Below are positions 1-7,720 of a DNA stretch of 32,132 nucleotides, piece by piece. Origin of the DNA: M55B154 sp964345775. Its GTDB lineage: Bacteria; Spirochaetota; UBA4802; UB4802. A program made the translations under genes and the position numbers. A model generated the notes under the pieces. That model saw only the letters and a program-made list of their open reading frames with translations, made no database searches and was not told the DNA's origin. The DNA is taken from positions 1 to 32,132 of the forward strand of contig CAYFSO010000020.1 in the NCBI GenBank assembly GCA_964345775.1, written 5' to 3'. How positions within the stretch are numbered: position 1 is the first letter of the stretch; each line of letters opens with the position of its first letter.

Positions 1-2
1 TG

Positions 3-1091
3 TACGCGGGTGAATCACTGGTGAACCGGCTCTTGCTGGTGATCGTGGGCATCGTAATGACGGTACTCATGCAGTCTTCAAGTGCCGCCATCGCAACTAC
101 CCTGATCGCACTTCACTCGGGCACCATATCCATGGAGCAGGGAGCGGCCATGGTGATCGGTCAGAATATCGGTACCACCATCACCGTCGCCTTTGCGGGG
201 ATAGGCGCCACTACCACCGCCAGGCGTACGGTACTTGCCCACGTGCTTTTTAACCTGGTAACGGGGATGGTTGCCTTCTTTGTCCTCCCCATGCTTGTAA
301 GCGTGGTAGACCTGGTGGACAGGTGGCTCAGTATTCACAACGCGGAGATACTGCTTGCACTGTTTCATTCGCTGTTCAATGTCCTTGGAGTTGTTATTCT
401 CTTTCCCTTTATCCCGGGCTTCGCCAGACTTCTTGAACGAGTAGTGCCGGAACGGGGGTCTGTGCTGACCAGGAACCTTGATGATTCAATCGCAGAAGTG
501 CCGGCGGTTGCTGTCGAGACGGCACGGCGCACGGTGAACGGCATAGCCATCGAGATCATTAACGGCGTGCAGTCATTGCTCGAAGAAAGCGGACGGCAGG
601 AGTGGGCGGTGAAAACACTGCGTGAAGCGGACCATGCCCTGCTTCGTACCCGCCAGTTCATTAGCCATGTAAAATCCGGTCCGGACACGGAAAGGGTGCA
701 CCGTGAGCATATATCGGTGCTGCATGCTCTCGATCACCTTGACCGGCTGATCGAGGCATGCTGGGAGTCAGAGTCCCTGCGTATACTCAAACACGTTGAA
801 TACTTTACCAGCATTACCCATCATTTCAACCAGGAACTTGACGCGTCACTGAAATGCCTGCAGGGTATTCCCGGTGAAGTAACAGTTGAGATGATACAGG
901 ATGCATCACGTTCTATCGCGCATATACGCCGGCGGCAAAGGGAGAAAGTACTTGATCGTACAGCCGCAGGGCACCTGGAAACTGACGATGCCCTGCGGCA
1001 AATGGAAGCGGTGCGCTGGATCGACAGAATGGGATATCACCTGTGGCGAACGGTCTTCCACCTGGTGACACCCGGGGAGCAGGGGTATTGA
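3..1091 (+). CDS. Na/Pi cotransporter family protein, C-terminal part (5' truncated by window)
   Basis: The reading frame is open from the first bases of the window, so this is the C-terminal portion of a longer gene. It is probably a sodium-dependent phosphate symporter of the inner membrane. The visible part starts with hydrophobic segments carrying the motif QSSSAAIATT and then GQNIGTT, the signature of the second inverted repeat of Na/Pi symporters. More membrane segments follow, including one around LFNVLGVVILFPFIPGF. The last ~200 residues are hydrophilic and helical, with a pattern expected of the PhoU-like domain fused to many bacterial members. The first GTG inside the window (21) is not a credible start because the frame stays open upstream. 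No terminator is obvious after the stop. The family call rests on motifs only; the missing N-terminal half cannot be assessed. Confidence 0.82.
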   Translation, partial: YAGESLVNRLLLVIVGIVMTVLMQSSSAAIATTLIALHSGTISMEQGAAMVIGQNIGTTITVAFAGIGATTTARRTVLAHVLFNLVTGMVAFFVLPMLVSVVDLVDRWLSIHNAEILLALFHSLFNVLGVVILFPFIPGFARLLERVVPERGSVLTRNLDDSIAEVPAVAVETARRTVNGIAIEIINGVQSLLEESGRQEWAVKTLREADHALLRTRQFISHVKSGPDTERVHREHISVLHALDHLDRLIEACWESESLRILKHVEYFTSITHHFNQELDASLKCLQGIPGEVTVEMIQDASRSIAHIRRRQREKVLDRTAAGHLETDDALRQMEAVRWIDRMGYHLWRTVFHLVTPGEQGY

Positions 1092-1231
1092 GCTTTTCCC
1101 TGTTCACTTATCGTTTCCCACTCTTCACTATTCAATGATGTGTAAGCCGTTGCATGCGGAAAAAACTGCTTGTAATGGGAGAATGCGGGTTTCAGAATAA
1201 GAATATACATATCACGGAAGATAAGGAAAAA

Positions 1232-2071
1232 ATGGGCTACGTTGAAGGTTCCCTTGAATATCCGGGCGGGTTGAAGATACGGTACAGGCTGGCGGCGAAC
1301 CCCGGTCGCATGCCGGTGGTACTGGTGCATGATATCGGGGAACGGTTAGAGATGTACGAATACCTGTTCCCCCGTTTCCTGGCCTCCGGGTTCACCCTGA
1401 ATGCCATTGAACTTCGCGGCCACGGACAGTCGGGGGGCCAGTATGGACACATAGATGATCTCAAGTGGTATTGCCGCGACCTGAAGCGGCTGGTAACAGG
1501 ACACCTGCACGACACTGCACCAGTGCTGCTGGGATGCGGGGCAGGAGGGCTTATCGCCGCCAGGGTGGCACAGGATGAGCGGATACCGATCTCGGGGCTG
1601 CTGATGGTCTCTCCAATGCTGAAGATACAGGTAAAGCCTCTTACCCGCCTGATGATACAGGCCGGTGGTTCACTGTTGCCGGGCCTGCGAATCAGCCTTA
1701 ACAGGGAAGGTGTTGACGCGCTCACGGGTGAAGACGTTTTCCGTGCCATGCTGCGTGACGAGGAGAACCGTACCGCACGGGGGGTAACACTCACCTTCGT
1801 AAAGGCATATTTCAGGGAGCAGAAACGGTTTCGCCGAAAAATGAATATGCTGAAAAGGGTCCCGGTGTTTCTCATGCTGGCAGGAAAAGACAGCATCGTT
1901 GATCCTGCGGGTGTAGAGGATATGATGCGCGTGATGACCAGTGACCACGAAAATTTTACCCTGAAACGATACAATGAAGGACTGCACTCACTGCTGTTTG
2001 ACGAAAAACGCGATGAATACCTGGCTGATGTCATTTCATGGCTGAAAAAACTGGCCCTGGAAAAAATGTGA
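1232..2071 (+). CDS. Alpha/beta hydrolase, monoacylglycerol-lipase-like, nucleophile serine missing
   Basis: This is a Hydrolase_4 / monoacylglycerol lipase-like alpha/beta hydrolase fold. An oxyanion-region VHDIGE is followed by the strand and loop with ELRGHGQSGG, typical of the family. The acid (D220, in AGKDSIVDP) and the histidine (H252, in EGLHSLLFDE) are in the expected places. The nucleophile elbow, normally GHSMGG, reads G-C-G-A-G-G: the catalytic Ser position (codon 1538-1540, residue 103) is Gly. Unless the neighbouring Cys substitutes, the protein should be inactive as a serine hydrolase. An upstream ATG at 1154 is in frame but has no ribosome-binding site. The ATG at 1232 is preceded by a purine-rich TAAGGA and starts closer to the fold, so I prefer it. 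The substrate is unknown. It could be a pseudoenzyme or a redirected enzyme. Confidence 0.72.
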   Translation: MGYVEGSLEYPGGLKIRYRLAANPGRMPVVLVHDIGERLEMYEYLFPRFLASGFTLNAIELRGHGQSGGQYGHIDDLKWYCRDLKRLVTGHLHDTAPVLLGCGAGGLIAARVAQDERIPISGLLMVSPMLKIQVKPLTRLMIQAGGSLLPGLRISLNREGVDALTGEDVFRAMLRDEENRTARGVTLTFVKAYFREQKRFRRKMNMLKRVPVFLMLAGKDSIVDPAGVEDMMRVMTSDHENFTLKRYNEGLHSLLFDEKRDEYLADVISWLKKLALEKM

Positions 2072-2088
2072 AATAATGAGATTAATGC

Positions 2089-2118
2089 TTGACTGAAAAA
2101 CAGGTGTAGTGATACAAA
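2089..2118 (+). promoter_or_regulatory. Probable sigma70-type promoter of alanine dehydrogenase gene
   Basis: A TTGACT box at 2089-2094 is followed after 17 bp by ATACAA (2112-2117). Transcription would start near 2124, inside the palindrome that follows. The -10 match is imperfect. Confidence 0.45.
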
Positions 2119-2122
2119 GTAT

Positions 2123-2142
2123 ATGAGTGAGTACTTACTCAT
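2123..2142. promoter_or_regulatory. 20-bp palindromic operator candidate before ald
   Basis: The sequence ATGAGTGAGTACTTACTCAT is a dyad with 10-bp arms that differ at one position and have no spacer. It lies between the predicted -10 box and the ribosome-binding site of the alanine dehydrogenase gene, where a bound repressor would block initiation. The form and length suit a TetR-type homodimer. No cognate regulator is identified in the window, because the TetR gene near 20.3 kb has a different dyad in front of it. Confidence 0.55.
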
Positions 2143-2162
2143 TATATTCAGGAGGTATTATA

Positions 2163-3269
2163 ATGATTATTGGGGTTCCAAAAGAAATAAAGACCAGGGA
2201 AAATCGAGTTGCTCTGACCCCATCAGGCGCCAATGCCATGGTGGCACACGGGCATACTGTTTTCGTGGAGAAAAATGCCGGTGTGGGTTCTGGAATGACG
2301 GACGAAGAGTATAAAAATGCCGGTGCAACCATACTGGATACTGCGGATGAAGTCTGGGCAGAATCTGATATGATAATCAAGGTGAAAGAGCCCCTTGGTC
2401 CCGAATTTGACAGGATGAAAGAAGGGCAGATCCTTTTTACTTATCTGCATCTTGCTGCAGACGAGATACTGACCAAAAAGCTTCTGGACAGGAAAGTCAT
2501 TGGGATTGCCTATGAAACCATACAGCTTGGCGATGGAAGCCTGCCGCTTCTTGCTCCCATGAGCGAGGTTGCAGGAAGGCTTTCCATACAGATGGGATGT
2601 GCAGCACTTGAAGCTGAAAATGGGGGTGCGGGTATACTCATTTCTGGGGTTGCCGGAGTACCGCCAGCAAAGGTAACCATAATTGGCGGTGGGATTGCCG
2701 GTATCAATGCATGTCACCTGGCGGTGGGTATGGGTGCCGAGGTAAATATACTGGATATTGACGCAAAACGTCTACGATACCTGCAGGATATCTTTCAGGG
2801 AAGGGCAGTTACTGTTATGTCAAACAAGGCCAATATATGGGATTACGTGACAACTTCTGACCTGGTGATCGGGTCTGTACTCATACCGGGAGCAAAGGCA
2901 CCAAAGCTGGTCAACCGTGATATGATAAAGAACATGAAGAAGGGGGCCGCCTTTGTTGATATCGCAATTGACCAGGGTGGCTGTGCTGAAACCAGCAAGC
3001 CAACAACCCATGATGATCCAACCTATATAATTGATGACGTAGTTCATTACTGTGTTGCAAACATGCCTGGTGCGGTTCCAAGGACATCAACATACGCGTT
3101 GACAAATGTTACCCTTTCCTATGCACTGGATATAGCTGACAAGGGAGCCGAGCAGGCCATGAGAGATGACTGTGCCCTTATGAAGGGGCTCAATGTATAT
3201 AAAGGAAAACTCGTATATGATCACGTGGCAGAGGCATTCGATATGCCTTGCGAAGCCGTGGGGTTTTAA
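2163..3269 (+). CDS. ald: Alanine dehydrogenase
   Basis: This enzyme carries out NAD-dependent reversible oxidative deamination of L-alanine to pyruvate and ammonium in the cytoplasm. The 368-residue product opens with MIIGVPKEIKTRENRVALTP and carries the family's substrate residues: R15, the lysine in IIKVKEPLG, the histidine in TYLHLAAD, and the aspartate in FVDIAIDQGG. The dinucleotide-binding glycine-rich turn is IIGGGIAGINA. Length and architecture are typical and nothing is missing. The ATG at 2163 was chosen because it follows a strong GGAGG at 2151-2155. An in-frame upstream ATG at 2127 falls inside the operator palindrome and is not used. The gene is monocistronic, bounded by its own promoter/operator and a strong terminator. 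Confidence 0.96.
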   Translation: MIIGVPKEIKTRENRVALTPSGANAMVAHGHTVFVEKNAGVGSGMTDEEYKNAGATILDTADEVWAESDMIIKVKEPLGPEFDRMKEGQILFTYLHLAADEILTKKLLDRKVIGIAYETIQLGDGSLPLLAPMSEVAGRLSIQMGCAALEAENGGAGILISGVAGVPPAKVTIIGGGIAGINACHLAVGMGAEVNILDIDAKRLRYLQDIFQGRAVTVMSNKANIWDYVTTSDLVIGSVLIPGAKAPKLVNRDMIKNMKKGAAFVDIAIDQGGCAETSKPTTHDDPTYIIDDVVHYCVANMPGAVPRTSTYALTNVTLSYALDIADKGAEQAMRDDCALMKGLNVYKGKLVYDHVAEAFDMPCEAVGF

Positions 3270-3308
3270 CAGCTATACAGCGTAACGTACCATACAAACC
3301 TTTCCTCG

Positions 3309-3351
3309 GGGGAACAGGAACGACGTTCGGGCACCTGTTCCCCTTTTTTTT
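3309..3351 (+). terminator. Rho-independent terminator of ald
   Basis: A perfect 10-bp stem (GGGGAACAGG at 3309-3318 with CCTGTTCCCC at 3334-3343) is followed by a run of eight T. It lies 40 bp after the alanine dehydrogenase stop. Confidence 0.92.
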
Positions 3352-3373
3352 CTTCTGAAATGAACTTAACTTT

Positions 3374-3629
3374 TATCTCACGCAACGGCGCGAAGAACGC
3401 GAAGAGCAGGTCAATAAGGGGAGTTTCGCTTCTCAACACAGAGACCGATAGTTGTTACGTTTTGTTATAGGTATAGATATAACAGGCTATGAATTATTAC
3501 TATTTAACCTGAAGTCAAATATATCCCCTTACTGTAACAACCTGGCTGGATTGATTTTATTTATATTCCCTGACGAGAAGAGAAGAAAGAAATAAACTCG
3601 CCGCGTTCTTTGCGCCTTTGCGTGAGATA
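3374..3629. mobile_element. MITE-like non-coding element, copy A
   Basis: This 256-bp stretch carries no credible ORF and is bounded by inverted repeats: 28 bases at 3374-3401 match the complement of 3602-3629 with two mismatches. The core of the repeat is TCACGCAACGGCGCGAAGA. Inside there is another inverted pair, GTTGTTAC (3451-3458) with GTAACAAC (3534-3541), and a small hairpin at 3464-3483. Copy B at 4291-4540 has the same organisation and the same orientation. It explains the whole gap between ald and the VOC gene. There is no transposase, so any mobility would have to come in trans. I see no certain target-site duplication. Confidence 0.75.
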
Positions 3630-3640
3630 TCCGTTTTGTT

Positions 3641-4210
3641 TCATGCGTTATTAAGCTCTGATGCCAGTTTTTTCATCTCTTCAGAAGTAAGCTCTATGTC
3701 AACCATCCCGCCGCCGGGGTGGGCGAAGGTAAGAGTGGCACCTTCATCGTGTTTTTTCACTTCACATTTCTTCCCCTTCTCCATGCGGGCATCGTCTCCA
3801 AGCCAGTCATCGGGGTTGAATTCAGCCAGCTGAATGAGCACCCCGAAAGCGTCTTTGGGATGAATGAACAGTTCTTTCCATATATCACCGTAATCGTTGA
3901 ACCCGAAGTAAGGGATGCCCATCTCTTCCAGTTTATCCCTGGCAGCGTAAATATCCGGTACCTCGAAGTCCAGGTGGTGTACGCCTCCTTCCCTGGTTGC
4001 CAGGAAATTATCCAGGAAACTTCCTTCCCCGGTGGGATTCATTATCTCAAGCCTGCTGAGATCGCCGGCTGAATATATCTGCCACCTGTATTTCATGTTG
4101 TCATCCTCGGCATAAACACCGGGAATAAGTCCGCACAGTTCTGTGAAGAATTTCTCAGCTTTTTCACGGTCCCTCACCGCTATTGATACATGGTCTATTC
4201 GTGAGATCAT
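3641..4210 (-). CDS. VOC family protein, methylmalonyl-CoA epimerase-like
   Basis: This is a 189-residue vicinal-oxygen-chelate protein with two beta-alpha-beta-beta-beta modules. The metal-ligand pattern is visible: H7 (IDHVSIAV), E55 (RLEIMNP), H79 in GGVHHLDFEV and Q127 in FGVLIQLAEF. The second half resembles methylmalonyl-CoA epimerase (a GVHH motif, then an HPK..FGVL segment), though the final ligand is Gln rather than the usual Glu. A charged C-terminal extension of about 55 residues (from ~132) is longer than in ordinary epimerases. A good GGAGGA sits upstream of the start. No mutase or carboxylase genes are nearby to support the propionate pathway, so the substrate is open. The gene sits alone between two copies of a MITE-like element. 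Confidence 0.75.
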   Translation of the reverse strand: MISRIDHVSIAVRDREKAEKFFTELCGLIPGVYAEDDNMKYRWQIYSAGDLSRLEIMNPTGEGSFLDNFLATREGGVHHLDFEVPDIYAARDKLEEMGIPYFGFNDYGDIWKELFIHPKDAFGVLIQLAEFNPDDWLGDDARMEKGKKCEVKKHDEGATLTFAHPGGGMVDIELTSEEMKKLASELNNA

Positions 4211-4290
4211 TCCGTCATCCTCCGTTTATATATTTCGAAGGAGATGGTATAACGAGCAGCTCATCACTGCAATAAATAAAAACGGAAAAG

Positions 4291-4540
4291 TTCACGCAAC
4301 GGCGCAAAGCACGCGAAGAGCAGGTCAATACAGGTTAGTTTGTTTCTTCAACACAGCATCCGATAGTTGTTAAGCTTTGTTAATGATATAGATTTAACAG
4401 GCCATGATATGTATAAATCAAACATTCGGATTATATATATCCTTTTTCTGAACAACCTTTAATAGATTGAATTAATATGAAATATGAGTAACTGGTAATA
4501 CAGAACTCAACTCTTCGCGTTCTTCGCGCCGTTGCGTGAA
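4291..4540. mobile_element. MITE-like non-coding element, copy B
   Basis: This is a 250-bp element in the same orientation as copy A. Terminal inverted repeats of 30 bp (4291-4320 against 4511-4540) differ at two positions and begin TTCACGCAACGGCGC. The left halves of the two copies share exact words such as GAAGAGCAGGTCAATA (4315-4330; 3401-3416 in A) and CCGATAGTTGTTA (4360-4372; 3445-3457 in A). The right internal part has diverged. The inner GTTGTT/AACAAC pair (4365-4370, 4451-4456) and the small hairpin (4379-4398) are kept. No protein is encoded. Together with the flanking leader it accounts for the 461-bp gap before the next gene. Confidence 0.75.
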
Positions 4541-4638
4541 ACTTGTTAAGCTGCGTGCAACCTTTCTCTGTTCACTCCTCACTCTTCACTCAACTTCCAT
4601 ATAAATCCTTTGACATGAAGGTTCATCGTATAAGAAAA

Positions 4639-4644
4639 TATAAT
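4639..4644 (+). promoter_or_regulatory. Possible -10 box upstream of the APH-like fusion gene
   Basis: A perfect TATAAT lies 27 bp before the start codon. A TTGACA at 4610-4615 is close by but the spacing (23 bp) is too long for a standard pair, so the -35 element is unclear. Confidence 0.3.
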
Positions 4645-4671
4645 CAGCAAGGATAATTAAAGGAGCCATGT

Positions 4672-6231
4672 ATGCAGGATATCGTGTCGTTTATGATGCA
4701 GCCTTCCAGTTATCCGCATGAACCGGAAAAGGTTGATCATGTTGAGACCCATATCTCGCACGTCTTTATTGCAGGGCCATACGTCTACAAGGTGAAGAAA
4801 CCGGTTGACCTGGGCTTCCTGGATTTCACGTCCTTCGAGGACCGTAAGTACTATACGTACGAGGAATTGCGGCTGAACAGCCGTATCACCCCTGACGTGT
4901 ACCTGGGAGTGAACCGGCTGCTCGGGGAGGAAGGCTCTTACAGGCTCAGCGGGGACGAGACCATCCCGGACGAAAAGGTGGCCGCCTTCGTGCTCAAGAT
5001 GAAATACCTGCCACACCAATGCTGCCTGAAGAACATGGTAGAAAATAATGGTTTGACTGCACATATAGTGGAGCTGGCGGCCAGGAAAATATATAACTTT
5101 CATGCTGACACTGATAATTCCGAGGGGCTGAAAGGGTTTGGCGGGGTGGACGAGGTGCGCACCAACGCGCTGGAAAACTTCGATCAGCTGGATGAGTACA
5201 TGGGAACGACCATAGACCCTGGCCGGCATAAAAAGATGCGGGCATGGACGGATTCCTTTATCCATGAACATGAAGACTATTTCAGGAAACGAAACAGCCG
5301 GGGATTCGTGAGGGACTGTCATGGTGACCTGCACCTTGAACACCTGTACTACATGGACGAGGACATCAAGGTGATCGACTGCATCGAGTTCAACCGGCGG
5401 TTGCGCTACATCGACACCATTGCCGATACAGCATTCCTTGTAATGGACCTGCACGTTGCGGGGGAGAAACAGCTCTCCAATTACCTGCTGACCCGTTATA
5501 TCATGAATGCCGGTGATTACGGGGCCATCCCCTTGATACGGTTCTACCTCTGCTACAGGGCAATGGTAAGGGGCAAGATCAGCAGCTTCCAGACATCCAA
5601 CGAGGGATTAAGCGAAGAACAGCGGAATGAACTCGTAGATGAGGCAAGGGCGTACTTTACCCTGGCCGAAAGCTATATGACCAAACCGGGATATTCCACG
5701 GTGTACGTGGTCTTTGGCAGGATCGGCAGCGGAAAGAGTACCGTGGCAGCCGAACTGGCAGGCCGGAAGGGAGGGATAATTTTGAACACCGATGCCATAC
5801 GAAAGAAGATGGCGGGACTGGACATATACCAGGATGCCGGTGCCAATGCAGAGCAGGGCATATATACGCCTGAGATGACACAAAAAGTATATGCCGCCCT
5901 GCAAAACTACGCGGTAACCTGTGTAGAATACGGGCATAATGCCATTATAGATGCCACTTACTGGAACAGTGACGAAAGGGCAAAGCTTTACAGTTTTTTT
6001 AATTCCAGGAGCATTCCCGTTCGTTTCGTACAGGCTGCCTGTGATGAAAAGGTAATACTTGAGAGGGTAAAGGAGCGTGAAAGGGGAGAATCTGTTTCAG
6101 ATGCTGACACGGGTACTATCCGGGCGTTGCAGTCACGTTTCCAGGAACCGGGTGATGAGATACCGGCAAATATACTTGAAGTTGTAAATACGGATGATGA
6201 TGTGCAACAACAGGTAGAAAAGATCAGTTGA
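4672..6231 (+). CDS. Bifunctional APH-like phosphotransferase / P-loop ATP-binding protein
   Basis: This 519-residue cytoplasmic protein has two kinase-type halves. The N-terminal ~330 residues resemble the aminoglycoside-phosphotransferase fold: the lysine-bearing strand VYKVKKPVDLGF, and the catalytic loop HGDLHLEH at 217-224 with D219 as the likely base, followed by VIDCIEFNRRLRY (metal-binding Asp). The C-terminal part is an AAA/zeta-toxin-like kinase with Walker A GRIGSGKS at 349-356 and a D-x-T/Y segment AIIDATYWNSDER. This fusion (COG2187 plus COG0645 type) is widespread but its substrate is not established, so resistance should not be assumed. The ATG at 4672 follows AAAGGAG. An overlapping ATG at 4668 opens only a short ORF. 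The gene ends 4 bp from the convergent transglycosylase. Confidence 0.88.
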   Translation: MQDIVSFMMQPSSYPHEPEKVDHVETHISHVFIAGPYVYKVKKPVDLGFLDFTSFEDRKYYTYEELRLNSRITPDVYLGVNRLLGEEGSYRLSGDETIPDEKVAAFVLKMKYLPHQCCLKNMVENNGLTAHIVELAARKIYNFHADTDNSEGLKGFGGVDEVRTNALENFDQLDEYMGTTIDPGRHKKMRAWTDSFIHEHEDYFRKRNSRGFVRDCHGDLHLEHLYYMDEDIKVIDCIEFNRRLRYIDTIADTAFLVMDLHVAGEKQLSNYLLTRYIMNAGDYGAIPLIRFYLCYRAMVRGKISSFQTSNEGLSEEQRNELVDEARAYFTLAESYMTKPGYSTVYVVFGRIGSGKSTVAAELAGRKGGIILNTDAIRKKMAGLDIYQDAGANAEQGIYTPEMTQKVYAALQNYAVTCVEYGHNAIIDATYWNSDERAKLYSFFNSRSIPVRFVQAACDEKVILERVKERERGESVSDADTGTIRALQSRFQEPGDEIPANILEVVNTDDDVQQQVEKIS

Positions 6232-6235
6232 AAGA

Positions 6236-7396
6236 CTACATGGGTATGTAAAGTTTCTTACCGGGTTTTATTAAATGAGGATCTTTAATGTCGTTGAGAA
6301 ATATGATGTATGAAAGGCGGGTTTTATAACGGCTGGCAATTGAAGAGAGGCATTCGCCCCTCTTCACCGTGTGTGTTCGTACTCCAGAGAAACGTATTTT
6401 ATATATTTTTTTCTTGTTGTTCTCTATATCCTTTTTTTTTTCAGAAGGAACCCGAAGGGTATACTTTTTGGTATACGGGGGAGTGACGTTTCGTTTGAGC
6501 TCCGGGTTCAATTTTTTCAGTGTTTTGACGGGAACCCCGGATATCTTTGAAAAAGAATGGATGTTTACAGGGTATTTCAGCACCATGTTCTCTGTTTTGG
6601 ATACCGTTGGCAGGGGTTTAAGGTCGTCACCGATATTGAAAAGTTCCCTGTTCTTGTAAATGAGAACCAGGGCGGCGTACCTTGCAACGTATTCGCTGGT
6701 TTCATTCCGGAGTTCTCCTGATCTTGTGAGCTTCCAGAATTCCTCTATCCCGGTTCTTTTCATGGTTCTGGATACATGACCAGCTCCCCCGTTGTAGGCG
6801 GCAAGGGCCAGTTCCCAGGACCCGTATATTTTATACAGGTTCTTTAAGTGGCGAATGGCGGCGTGTGTGGATTTTTCAATATGCCGTCTCTCGTCCACCC
6901 AGCTGTTGATCCTTAAGCCCAGCATGCGCGAGGTTGGATACATGAACTGCCACAGTCCAACAGCGCCGCTTCTTGAAACGGCATGGGGGTTGAACCCGCT
7001 TTCCAGTAAAGGAAGCAGGGCAATATCTTCGGGTATTTCCGGGTGTTCTTCAAGGATACCCTCGATGATATCCATGTACATGTATGACCGGTGAATGGAT
7101 CTTTTCACGTACTCCCGGCCCGTGGTCAGGTACATGTAAAGAAATGTGCGTACTTCTTCACGCCTGCATATTGAAAGGTCATCTATTGATGCGAACAGGT
7201 CTTTTCCTTCCAATGCTGGAAGGAAAAATTGATCCGTGTTCGGTTCATATTCGATGGCTCTCTGCAGGCCCTCTTCCGAGAATGTGGTATCAGTAAAGAG
7301 GTCAAGCAGGTTCCAGCAAAAAGATTTCGTGTCAAGTGTTGCAAGCGTGAGAGTAAGCAGCAGAACAAATATGACAATGTAGGTTGCTTTTCTCAT
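6236..7396 (-). CDS. Membrane-bound lytic murein transglycosylase with LysM domains (MltD-like)
   Basis: This protein would cleave the MurNAc-GlcNAc bond of peptidoglycan, forming anhydro-muropeptides, in the periplasm. It has 386 residues. A hydrophobic N-terminus (residues 5-21) forms a signal or anchor, without an obvious lipobox. The SLT domain at about 110-235 has the catalytic glutamate E132 in LLPLLESGFNP, then GAVGLWQFM and ALAAYNGGAGHV. Two LysM-like repeats follow: a weaker one at ~275-320 and a clear one at the C-terminus (THTVKRGECLSSIASRY ... LIKPGKKLYIPM). This order (SLT then LysM) is that of MltD. An AAGGAAG ribosome-binding site precedes the ATG. The gene is transcribed alone and converges on the APH-like fusion gene with no visible terminator between them. 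Confidence 0.92.
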   Translation of the reverse strand: MRKATYIVIFVLLLTLTLATLDTKSFCWNLLDLFTDTTFSEEGLQRAIEYEPNTDQFFLPALEGKDLFASIDDLSICRREEVRTFLYMYLTTGREYVKRSIHRSYMYMDIIEGILEEHPEIPEDIALLPLLESGFNPHAVSRSGAVGLWQFMYPTSRMLGLRINSWVDERRHIEKSTHAAIRHLKNLYKIYGSWELALAAYNGGAGHVSRTMKRTGIEEFWKLTRSGELRNETSEYVARYAALVLIYKNRELFNIGDDLKPLPTVSKTENMVLKYPVNIHSFSKISGVPVKTLKKLNPELKRNVTPPYTKKYTLRVPSEKKKDIENNKKKIYKIRFSGVRTHTVKRGECLSSIASRYKTRLSYIIFLNDIKDPHLIKPGKKLYIPM

Positions 7397-7720
7397 TTGT
7401 TTCTTCCTTTTGTACTACCTCGTATTAAAAAAAGTTATCCCAGATGCATAAAACATGGTCATTATGGCAAGCAGATTATTAAAAAAAATTTAATATGCTT
7501 TCTGTTCCGGTTTGCATGTTACGTAACAGTGTAATGGTAAACAGGGATAATTCCAAAAAAATTACAATTAATGTGACATAATGAAGTATCATATGTCAAA
7601 ATGCAAGCCTGTTTTTCTGTATTAAATAGATGTTGTTTTATTTTTATAGTTGCAATTTTAATATCTGTATAACATGTTAGTATTGTATTACAAAACATGA
7701 AAAATACAGGGAGGAGGCAC
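7397..7720. promoter_or_regulatory. AT-rich divergent intergenic region with palindromes
   Basis: This 324-bp gap between two divergent genes must hold both promoters. I see three dyads: a perfect 12-bp palindrome TGTTACGTAACA at 7517-7528, an inverted repeat TGACATA(N11)TATGTCA at 7574-7598, and a perfect 10-bp palindrome TAACATGTTA at 7670-7679, about 40 bp before the acyl-CoA synthetase start. Any could be regulator sites, but none matches a consensus I can name with confidence. A minus-strand ORF covering part of it lacks family features and is not called. Confidence 0.4.

Noticed and set aside
1237..2142. 301-codon minus-strand ORF over the hydrolase gene
   Set aside because: It is antisense to a recognisable protein, Ser/Arg-rich without family motifs, and extends into the operator region. 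It is a shadow of the real frame.
3374..4540. CRISPR-like array or tandem repeat
   Set aside because: The repeats occur as inverted pairs at the ends of two ~250-bp units, not as direct repeats with spacers.
4657..5454. 265-codon minus-strand ORF over the APH-like gene
   Set aside because: It is antisense to a well-supported domain fusion, with no motif or ribosome-binding site.
4672..6231. Aminoglycoside resistance gene
   Set aside because: Although the N-terminal half has the APH fold motifs, the fusion to a P-loop kinase and the wide distribution of this family argue against a specific resistance role.
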